A stretch of DNA of 64,000 nucleotides from Deltaproteobacteria bacterium (GTDB lineage Bacteria > Desulfobacterota > DSM-4660 > Desulfatiglandales > HGW-15), in NCBI GenBank assembly GCA_019310525.1, contig JAFDEE010000031.1, forward strand, positions 1-64,000. The letters are read 5' to 3'. Both the position numbers and the translations under genes were made by a program. Below, one piece after another: positions 24,769 through 31,522 of this stretch (positions within the stretch are counted from its first letter, which is position 1; every line of letters begins with the position of its first letter). The notes beneath the pieces are model-generated. The model did not search any database and was not told where the DNA came from. It was given only the letters and a program-made list of their open reading frames with translations.

Positions 24769-25518
24769 CTGGGCGGCGGAGCATTCAAGGACAAGATTAT
24801 CATCGTAACGGGCGGAACCCGCGGCATCGGGAAGGCCATTGCTCTGGCTTTCGCCGGTGAGGGTGCCCGGGTGTGCGTGAACTATTTTTCCGACAAGGAC
24901 AGTGCGGGCCACATGGAAAGGGCGTTGTCCGAGAAGGGCAACCCATGGATGGTCCTGCAGGCGGACGTCTCTTCCCGGATCGAGGTGGAGGAGATGGTCC
25001 GCCAGGTCCTGACCCGCTGGGGACACGTGGACGTTCTGGTAAACAATGCGGGCATTATTCGGGACAAGATGCTTCTTTTTCTCAAGGAGGAGGACTGGGA
25101 CCACGTCATCGACACGAACTTGAAGGGCACTTACCTGGTTTCCAGGGCCGTGCTCAGGAGCATGGTGGCCCGCCGCTTCGGGCGGATCATCAACATCACC
25201 TCCCCAAGCGCCTTAACGGGACGGGCGGGACAGACCAATTACTCGGCCTCCAAAGGGGGAATCATTTCCTTCACCAAGTCCCTGGCAAGGGAGGTGGCCA
25301 GGCTGGGTATAACGGTCAATGCCGTGTGTCCGGGGCTGATATCCCGCTCCATGACGGACAGGCTGGACGCGAAGACCCGGGAAGAGTTCCTGGAAATCAT
25401 CCCCATGGGGCGATTCGGGGACCCGTGGGAGGTGGCAAGCGCAGCCCTCTATCTGGCCTCGGAACGGGCGGGGTATGTCACCGGGCAGGTCCTGAGCGTG
25501 GATGGAGGCCTGACCTAG
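24769..25518 (+). CDS. fabG: 3-oxoacyl-ACP reductase, FabG-like SDR
   Basis: About 249 aa, normal FabG length. It has the Rossmann motif VTGGTRGIGKAIA, VNNAGI, the catalytic Ser (INITSPSA), YSASKGG (Tyr/Lys), and a C-terminal VTGQVLSVDGG. It would reduce beta-ketoacyl-ACP with NADPH. The start is odd: the frame is closed by a TGA at 24751 and contains no ATG, GTG or TTG before the conserved glycine motif. The best candidate is a CTG at 24769, 7 nt after AAGGAGAGG; an ATT at 24796 would cut into the fold. Element D1 ends only about 50 bp upstream. The gene heads the rightward operon; element E separates it from the ACP gene. Confidence 0.85.
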   Translation: MGGGAFKDKIIIVTGGTRGIGKAIALAFAGEGARVCVNYFSDKDSAGHMERALSEKGNPWMVLQADVSSRIEVEEMVRQVLTRWGHVDVLVNNAGIIRDKMLLFLKEEDWDHVIDTNLKGTYLVSRAVLRSMVARRFGRIINITSPSALTGRAGQTNYSASKGGIISFTKSLAREVARLGITVNAVCPGLISRSMTDRLDAKTREEFLEIIPMGRFGDPWEVASAALYLASERAGYVTGQVLSVDGGLT

Positions 25519-25536
25519 CCTCCCCACCTTCCGGGG

Positions 25537-25676
25537 CAGGCTATTGAAAAACTACTGCGCTTGCTGATGCTCGGGTTAAAATGAGGCTCAAAATGCTCAT
25601 TTACTAAATGTGAATTCCGCTTTTTCGCTTACGTTTGCCTTGCCTCAGCAGCGCTCGCTACTGTTTCAACAGCCTG
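25537..25676. mobile_element. Inverted-repeat element, family 3 (copy E)
   Basis: CAGGCTATTGAAAA at the left and CAGGCTGTTGAAAC on the other strand at the right are near-identical inverted ends. The about 140-bp interior is non-coding and unrelated to families 1 and 2. No clean target duplication was seen. It lies in the gap between the ketoreductase and ACP genes, so the operon either reads through it or restarts after it. Confidence 0.65.
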
Positions 25677-25693
25677 TTAGAAAAAGGGTGAAA

Positions 25694-25996
25694 ATGACGG
25701 AGAGAACTGCTTTGGAAGATCTCATTCGCGACGAGAAGTCACTGGTTGAATACCTTAAGAAATGGATCATTGAAACCCTCAAACTGGAGGACGTGAAGGC
25801 CGATCAGATCGACGCCGGTGCGCCCCTTTTCCGCGAGGGACTGGGCCTTGATTCCATCGACGCCCTGGAGCTCGTTGTGGCCCTTGAAAGGGAATTCAAG
25901 GTCGTCATCGAGGACGAGGACGTGGGCAAGAAGGCCTTTGCTTCCATCGACGCCCTGGCGGCCTTCATCCGCGAAGAACGCGGACTTGGAGCCTGA
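25694..25996 (+). CDS. Acyl carrier protein
   Basis: About 100 aa. The phosphopantetheine site is LGLDSIDALEL, with the attachment Ser near residue 54. The surrounding acidic helices (EREFKVVIEDEDV) are typical of fatty-acid/polyketide ACPs. An N-terminal 20-residue charged extension is somewhat longer than in AcpP. The ATG at 25694 follows AAGGGTG. It is separated by only 3 nt from the thioesterase gene. It would carry the growing chain for the ketosynthase pair; being encoded away from any primary fab operon points to a dedicated carrier. Confidence 0.9.
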   Translation: MTERTALEDLIRDEKSLVEYLKKWIIETLKLEDVKADQIDAGAPLFREGLGLDSIDALELVVALEREFKVVIEDEDVGKKAFASIDALAAFIREERGLGA

Positions 25997-25999
25997 TCC

Positions 26000-26440
26000 A
26001 TGAGGTGGATGGAAACGGAGGAAACGGTCCGTTTCAACGAGGTGGATGAATGGGGAATGGCCTGGTATGGTCATTATCTGGCCTGGTTTGAGGTCGGACG
26101 AATGTTTTTGCTGAGACGGTTCGACCTGCTTCCCCGACAAATGGTGGAGCTTGGGTATATCGCCCCCGTCGTTCGCCTGGAATGCCATTACAAGCACCCT
26201 GCCGCCTCCGGGGATCGGATCATCATTCGCACCACCGTGGAAAGACCCGAGATCGCTGCCTTGAACTTTCGCTTCCAGGTTCTTCGCAAGAAGGACAGGA
26301 GACTCCTGGCCCGAGGGGCCACGACCCAGGTACTCCTGACCACCGAGAGGAAGATGATCTACTGGTTGAGGGGCGAATTAAAAGAACGGGTCCTCCGGAT
26401 GGTGGATTTCTGCAACCGGGACCAGGGCGCCGCCCGGTGA
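26000..26440 (+). CDS. Hot-dog-fold acyl thioesterase (4HBT-like)
   Basis: About 146 aa. The N-terminal VRFNEVDEWGMAWYGHYLAWFEVGR matches the 4-hydroxybenzoyl-CoA thioesterase/YbgC pattern, with the conserved Asp and the HxxYLxWFE helix. Further on are the beta-strand blocks typical of the hot-dog fold (RLECHYKHPAASGD). It would hydrolyse an acyl-ACP or acyl-CoA, releasing or editing the product. Similar thioesterases accompany ketosynthases in aryl polyene clusters. It lies between ACP and glycosyltransferase with gaps of 3 and 26 nt. Confidence 0.85.
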   Translation: MRWMETEETVRFNEVDEWGMAWYGHYLAWFEVGRMFLLRRFDLLPRQMVELGYIAPVVRLECHYKHPAASGDRIIIRTTVERPEIAALNFRFQVLRKKDRRLLARGATTQVLLTTERKMIYWLRGELKERVLRMVDFCNRDQGAAR

Positions 26441-26466
26441 TTTCCGTCTTTTTTCCATCGTAACCC

Positions 26467-27147
26467 ATGCGAATCTGTGCTGTCATCCCGGCTTACAACA
26501 ATGAGAAGACTATCTCCAGTGTCGTGGAGGGAACCCGGGCCCATATCCGAAATGTCATCGTAGTGGATGACGGTTCAACGGACGGGACCGGGGAACTCGC
26601 CATGAGGGCCGGTGCCCGGGTCATCGCTGTCGGCAGGAACCGGGGAAAGGGACACGCTCTCAAAATTTCCTTCCGCAGGGCCTTGGTCAGGGGATTCGAC
26701 GGGGTCCTCACCCTGGACGCGGATCTGCAGCACGACCCCGGGGAGATTCCAAAGTTTGTCGAGTACTACTCGGCCCACAGACCGGGGATCGTGGTGGGGG
26801 ACAGGATGCACGGCCGGGAGCGCATTCCCCGGGGACGGTACGTCCCCAACCGGGTGGGGACCTATGCCTTCTCCTGGCTCACGGGACAACCCATCCCGGA
26901 TTCCCAGTGCGGCTTCAGGCTTTACGACCGGCGGGTCCTGGAAGAAGTTCCCATCCTGCACGACGGTTTCGAGGCGGAGACCGACCTGCTCCTCAGGGCC
27001 GCAAAACGAGGGTACCATATCGGTTTTGTTCCCATTCGAACGATTTATTTTGAAAAATCCGGGGGCCGCTCCGCCTATCGGCCCGTCAGGGATACGTTTC
27101 GGATCAGCATCGTCTTTTTGATGAACCTCTTCTGGAAGGACCGATGA
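26467..27147 (+). CDS. Family 2 glycosyltransferase, dolichyl-phosphate-mannose-synthase-like
   Basis: About 226 aa. The GT-A motifs are clear: CAVIPAYNNEKTI, VVDDGSTDGT, NRGKGHALK and the metal-binding LDADLQHDP. There are no C-terminal membrane helices, so it is a single-domain soluble or peripheral GT2. Such enzymes move a sugar from a nucleotide donor to a polyprenyl or lipid acceptor. Its position suggests the cluster's acyl product, or its carrier, is glycosylated. Its stop overlaps the ketosynthase start by 4 bp. Confidence 0.88.
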   Translation: MRICAVIPAYNNEKTISSVVEGTRAHIRNVIVVDDGSTDGTGELAMRAGARVIAVGRNRGKGHALKISFRRALVRGFDGVLTLDADLQHDPGEIPKFVEYYSAHRPGIVVGDRMHGRERIPRGRYVPNRVGTYAFSWLTGQPIPDSQCGFRLYDRRVLEEVPILHDGFEAETDLLLRAAKRGYHIGFVPIRTIYFEKSGGRSAYRPVRDTFRISIVFLMNLFWKDR

Positions 27148-28415
27148 AAGAAAGGATTCCCAGGCGAGTGGTTGTTACGGGGATGGGGGTGGTCTGCTCC
27201 ATCGGGTGTTCCCTCGCAGCCTTCGAGGAGGGGCTGTTCCGGGGCCGTTGCGGGATCGGACACCTGTCCCTTTTCGACACGCGGGACTATCCCTGCCGGG
27301 CGGCCGCCGAGGTAAGGGGGGGAGATTTCGCCCTTCGAATGGGGAGGCGTCTCCCGAAGCGGGTTTCCCGCTGCGATCTCCTGGGGCTGGCCGCCGCCGA
27401 GGAGGCCTTCTCGAATTCAGGGCTGGACCTGGCCGCACAGGACCGGGAGCGCATCGGCGTTGTCCTGGGAGGAGGCGCAGGAGGTATGCTTTCCTGGGAA
27501 GGGTACCGGCGGGCCCGCTGGGCGGGCCGAAAGGCCATCAGGGCCTCCAGGCTCCTGGCTTCTTCCCCTTGCACCTTGGCGGACCTCCTGGGTTCCCGGT
27601 GGGATCTGGGAGGGTTCAGGACCACGATCACCACGGCCTGCTCTTCGAGCGCCACCGCCATCGGTCATGGGTTCGACCTGATCCGGCAAGGGATTCAGGA
27701 CGTGGTCCTGACAGGGGGAAGCGAATCCCTGTCGGAGCTGACCTTTGCGGGGTTCAATGCATTGAGGCTCATGGATCCGCTACATTGCAGACCCTTTGAC
27801 CGGAACCGGCAAGGTCTCTCACTAGGGGAGGGGGCGGCGATTCTCGTCCTGGAGGAGCGGGAGCAGGCGCTTTCCAGGGGGGCGAGGATTTACGGTGAGG
27901 TCCTGGGATATGCTATTAACTCGGATGCCTATCACATGACCTCACCAGATCCCGGGGCACGGGGAATGCGTCGAGTCATGGAGGCTGCCCTTGCCACGGC
28001 CGGGCTCCTACCGGACCAGGTGGACTACATCAACGCCCACGGAACCGGCACCAAGATTAACGACGCGGCCGAGACCCGGGCAGTCAAGGCCGTTTTCGGC
28101 GTGAAGAGGCGACAATCTCCCGCCGTCAGCTCCACCAAGTCCATGGTGGGACATTGCCTCGGGGCGGCGGGGGCCCTGGAGGCGGCAGCGACCCTTCTTG
28201 CCCTTTACAGGCAGCTCCTGCCGCCGACCGTACACCTCGAGTCACCGGACGAGGAGTGTGACCTGGACCATGTCCCCAACCAGGCGAGACCGACGGATGT
28301 CCGTTTCGCCCTGAGCAACTCCTTCGCCTTCGGGGGGAACAATACCTGCCTGGTTTTCGGCAGGGAAGGGGCCGGGGCCCCGAGTCATCTAAGGGAGCGC
28401 AACGTTGTGCGGTAA
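27144..28415 (+). CDS. Beta-ketoacyl-ACP synthase, catalytically complete (FabF/KS-alpha type)
   Basis: About 423 aa. The thiolase-fold catalytic triad is intact: Cys166 in TITTACSSSA, His299 in NAHGTGTKIND and His337 in SSTKSMVGHCLGAAG with Lys332. The C-terminal FALSNSFAFGGNN motif is also complete. It would condense malonyl-ACP with an acyl primer. It is followed by a second ketosynthase-like gene whose triad is destroyed, so the two probably form a KS/chain-length-factor heterodimer as in type II polyketide synthases. The start overlaps the glycosyltransferase by 4 bp. Confidence 0.9.
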   Translation: MKERIPRRVVVTGMGVVCSIGCSLAAFEEGLFRGRCGIGHLSLFDTRDYPCRAAAEVRGGDFALRMGRRLPKRVSRCDLLGLAAAEEAFSNSGLDLAAQDRERIGVVLGGGAGGMLSWEGYRRARWAGRKAIRASRLLASSPCTLADLLGSRWDLGGFRTTITTACSSSATAIGHGFDLIRQGIQDVVLTGGSESLSELTFAGFNALRLMDPLHCRPFDRNRQGLSLGEGAAILVLEEREQALSRGARIYGEVLGYAINSDAYHMTSPDPGARGMRRVMEAALATAGLLPDQVDYINAHGTGTKINDAAETRAVKAVFGVKRRQSPAVSSTKSMVGHCLGAAGALEAAATLLALYRQLLPPTVHLESPDEECDLDHVPNQARPTDVRFALSNSFAFGGNNTCLVFGREGAGAPSHLRERNVVR

Positions 28416-29649
28416 AATGAGTGAAATCGTCATTACAGGTATAGGGGTGATCAGTTCCCTGGGCGTGGGGCGGGAGGCCTTCTGGAGCGGATGCCGGGAA
28501 GCCCGATCGGGGATCAAGAGGGTATCGATCCCGGAGGCGGATTCCATGGGATGCAATGTCGCTGGCTGGATCGACGATTTCGATCCGCGGCGCTTCCTGT
28601 CCCCGAGGGTCTATCGCCGAATGAGCCGGGTCTCCCGGATGGCGGTGGCCGCCAGTTGCGAGGCCCTGGAGGACAGCGGGGTACCCCTGGATTCAGGCAG
28701 GGACCGCATAGCGGTGATCCTGGGAACGGCTTACGGGAGCAGTTCCCACGTAGAGGATTTTTATATGAGTCTCCTCGAGGGAGGTCCCCGCGGGGCACAG
28801 CCCTTTTTATTCCCAGAGACCGTTCCGAATGCCCCGGCGAGCCACGTAGCCATCGTCAACGGGATCACGGGACCCAACACCACCTTTTCCCAGAACGAGA
28901 TCTCCGCCGAATGCGCCATTCTTTTTGGGGCGGATCTGCTGCGCCATCACCGGGCGGATGTGGTCCTTGCGGGAGGTGCGGAAGAACTCTCAGAAATGCT
29001 GTTTTTCTGCTATCAAGCCGTGGGCGCCTTGTGGAAGTTCAAGACGGAAAAGGAGGGCCCAGTGCCTTTTGAGCCCGGAGGAGGCATTGTCCTGGGGGAG
29101 GGGGCGGCAGTCCTGGTGATGGAGCGGGGAGAAGATGCCCTGGCCCGCGGCGCCAGGATTTACGGCCGCCTCCGTTCCTGCGTGATCCGGGGAGGTGAGG
29201 CGGACCTCGGGCACTATGAAACGAAAGGAACCCGGATGGCAAGGGCCATGGAAGAGGCGCTGGATGCAGCCGCCATGGGGACGGGAGATATCGACCGGAT
29301 CCATGTCTCGGCCAATGGTACGGGGGAACTCGACCGGATGGAGCATGACCGGATCAAAGAAATGTTTGATAGAGGCGGGGAAGACTTGGAAGTCACGCCC
29401 CTGAAGTATCTCCTGGGAGATTTCGGCGCTGCAGGGGCCCTCCGTGCGGCCGCTGCGCTCTTGAGCCTGTATCACCGTCAGCCTCTACCCACGGTTCGGA
29501 TCGGCACTCTCCTGGGCGACCCTCACGTTCCGGTATGGACGTTTCACCCGCCCGGCAGGTCCACGGGAATCCTCATGACCACTTCCACCTTCGGGGGTGG
29601 CTCCGCAACCCTGGTTTTCACCGAGGCCTCGGGTGCAGGCAGCCCATGA
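28405..29649 (+). CDS. Ketosynthase-like chain-length-factor homologue, catalytic residues lost
   Basis: About 414 aa with the full thiolase fold (IVITGIGVISSLG at the start, a degenerate GGGSATLVF end). The active-site Cys is Glu165 (NTTFSQNEIS), the first His is Asn304 (SANGTG) and the second His is Asp339 (LKYLLGDFGAAG); the Lys is retained at 334. Actinobacterial chain length factors also lack the Cys, usually as Gln. It would pair with the preceding ketosynthase. A TTG at 28405 follows AAGGGAG by 7 nt and overlaps the KS stop; an ATG at 28417 has no clear site but starts closer to the conserved motif. The function is inferred from residue loss and adjacency. Confidence 0.85.
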   Translation: MCGKMSEIVITGIGVISSLGVGREAFWSGCREARSGIKRVSIPEADSMGCNVAGWIDDFDPRRFLSPRVYRRMSRVSRMAVAASCEALEDSGVPLDSGRDRIAVILGTAYGSSSHVEDFYMSLLEGGPRGAQPFLFPETVPNAPASHVAIVNGITGPNTTFSQNEISAECAILFGADLLRHHRADVVLAGGAEELSEMLFFCYQAVGALWKFKTEKEGPVPFEPGGGIVLGEGAAVLVMERGEDALARGARIYGRLRSCVIRGGEADLGHYETKGTRMARAMEEALDAAAMGTGDIDRIHVSANGTGELDRMEHDRIKEMFDRGGEDLEVTPLKYLLGDFGAAGALRAAAALLSLYHRQPLPTVRIGTLLGDPHVPVWTFHPPGRSTGILMTTSTFGGGSATLVFTEASGAGSP

Positions 29650-31034
29650 AGGTCCTCCTCATCTCCCCGAACATCGAATCCCTCCCGGACCCGGTCTTCC
29701 CCATCGGCGTGGCTTGCATCGCCGGGGCCTTGAAGGAGCGGGGAATCACCTTCAGAATCCTGGACCTTTGTTTTGTTCAAGATTTCGAGAAGGCCCTCGA
29801 GGATGAGTTGACATCCTACCCGCCTGATCTCATCGGCCTGTCCATCAGGAATCTGGACAACGTCAGTTGGCCCCACTACGTCTCCTACGTGCCTTTTTAC
29901 CGCCGGGTGGTCGAGAGTGTGAGGCGTTATACCCGTGCACCGATATTCCTCGGAGGTAGCGGCTTTTCCCTGATGCCTGGGAAAGTGCTCGAGGTCCTCG
30001 GAGCGGATGGAGGCATCATCGGCGAGGGCGAGCGGGCCTTCACCCGGTTGGTTCAAGGCATTCAGGAGGCAGGGAAATGGCCCCTTGAGCCTGAAAAGAG
30101 AATCCTGTCTCCTGGCCCGATCCAAGACCTCGACGCCCTTCCCCTGCCCGACCGCTCCGGGTTCGACAATGAAGCCTACCTCATGAAGGGAGGCATGGGG
30201 AATATTCAGACGAAGAGGGGGTGTCCCTTCCGCTGCATCTACTGCACCTACCCCCTGATCGAGGGGACCCGTATGAGGTTGCGCAGCCCTTCACGGGTTT
30301 GCGACGAGATAGCCGATCTCCTGGATCAAGGAATCGACAATCTCTTTGTGGTGGACAGTGCCTTCAACTATCCTCCGGAACACGCCGAGGCCGTCTGCCG
30401 GGAAATGGTTCGTCGAAAGTTGCCGGTTCGGTGGAGCTGCTACCTCAATCCGGCCTTTGTCACGCCGCGTCTGATGGAGCTCATGGGGGAGGCGGGTTGC
30501 AGCGGGGTGGAATTCGGGACCGACGCAGCCCATCCCGAAATGCTCCGGAACCTGGGAAAGGGGTTCGGGATGGAAGATGTCCGGCGGGCGTCTGAAATCT
30601 GCCGACACTCCGGGATGCCTTTTTGCCATTCCCTCTTGCTGGGAGGTCCGGGAGAGAACCTGGATACGGCCCGGCGATCCCTGGAAACCGTAAGGACCAT
30701 GGAACCTACGGCGGTTATCTGCATGGTGGGTATCCGGGTCTTTCCCGGAACCCGGCTCGCCCGTCTGGGTGAAAGGGAGGGAATTCCGGACCCCGCTTCA
30801 GATCTCCTCAATCCGGTATTCTACCTTGCTCCAGGTCTTGAGGAAGAAATCCTCTCCCTGGTGGAGGAGTTTTCCCGGGATAATCCCACCTGGATTTTCC
30901 CTGGCCTGAACATCAACATGAACCACGACTTGCAACGGAAATTGCGCCGCTTTGGGCTCAAGGGCCCCCTTTGGGAGTACATGGCAAGGGGGCGGCGGCG
31001 CCTTCCCACTGGTTCCCCCCGAAACGAGGGCTGA
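29646..31034 (+). CDS. B12-binding-domain radical SAM enzyme
   Basis: About 462 aa. The N-terminal 140 residues form a cobalamin-binding-like Rossmann domain (VLLISPN, GVACIAGALKERG, FLGGSGFSLMP, GEGERAF). The radical SAM core begins at GCPFRCIYC near residue 197, followed by VVDSAFNYPP and LLGGPGENLDTA. Class B enzymes methylate or cyclise unreactive carbons, and relatives are found in hopanoid, ladderane and bacteriochlorophyll pathways. The ATG overlaps the preceding ketosynthase stop by 4 bp, making it part of the same operon. It is the last gene there and its exact reaction is unknown. Confidence 0.85.
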   Translation: MKVLLISPNIESLPDPVFPIGVACIAGALKERGITFRILDLCFVQDFEKALEDELTSYPPDLIGLSIRNLDNVSWPHYVSYVPFYRRVVESVRRYTRAPIFLGGSGFSLMPGKVLEVLGADGGIIGEGERAFTRLVQGIQEAGKWPLEPEKRILSPGPIQDLDALPLPDRSGFDNEAYLMKGGMGNIQTKRGCPFRCIYCTYPLIEGTRMRLRSPSRVCDEIADLLDQGIDNLFVVDSAFNYPPEHAEAVCREMVRRKLPVRWSCYLNPAFVTPRLMELMGEAGCSGVEFGTDAAHPEMLRNLGKGFGMEDVRRASEICRHSGMPFCHSLLLGGPGENLDTARRSLETVRTMEPTAVICMVGIRVFPGTRLARLGEREGIPDPASDLLNPVFYLAPGLEEEILSLVEEFSRDNPTWIFPGLNINMNHDLQRKLRRFGLKGPLWEYMARGRRRLPTGSPRNEG

Positions 31035-31148
31035 TTCGCACCGGGAACCGGGCGGGAATACAAAGCAATGATTGAAGAAGATTTTTTAAACTCCCTCTAT
31101 GGCATTTTTTGCCTTTCTTCACGCGTCCCGTCCGGTTGATAAAGATTC

Positions 31149-31291
31149 GAGACCTTTGAAAAACGCTCCCTTTTGCCCAATCCCGGCGTCAGGCTCAAAT
31201 TTTAATCCTCGAAATACTTCAATGTATTCCTGTGGTTAAAATTTTCACCTTCCTTGACCTTGAACAAAATTGAACGTTTTTCAAAGGTCTC
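31149..31291. mobile_element. Inverted-repeat element, chimeric copy D3 (family 2 core, different ends)
   Basis: The ends GAGACCTTTGAAAAACG are perfect inverted repeats and unrelated to the GTGTCCATCC ends of D1 and D2. Flanking GATTC direct repeats (31144-31148 and 31292-31296) look like a 5-bp target duplication. The interior, read on the minus strand, is the same core as D2 (AAGGTCAAGGAAGG, GAAAATTTTAACC, AGGAATACATTGAAG, GGATTAAAATTTGAGCC). It lies in the roughly 490-bp non-coding gap after the ketosynthase operon; the remainder of that gap shows no gene. Confidence 0.8.
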
Positions 31292-31522
31292 GATTCGTTG
31301 TTTCGTGTGGCCACATTTCTGGAAAAAGACTACATTTTATTATTATAATTTTCTGCTCGGTGCCGAATAGATAAAAAGAAGGAGAAGGCAAATACAGGAC
31401 TGCCTGATCCTGCTTCCCGGGAATGGTAAAGCGGACACCCGCACTCCAGATGGGAAAGACTGTAAAGTGTTTCTTCCCGTTTGCTAGAAATTTCCTGAGA
31501 AGCGGTGATGAGGGAGGAGTAT

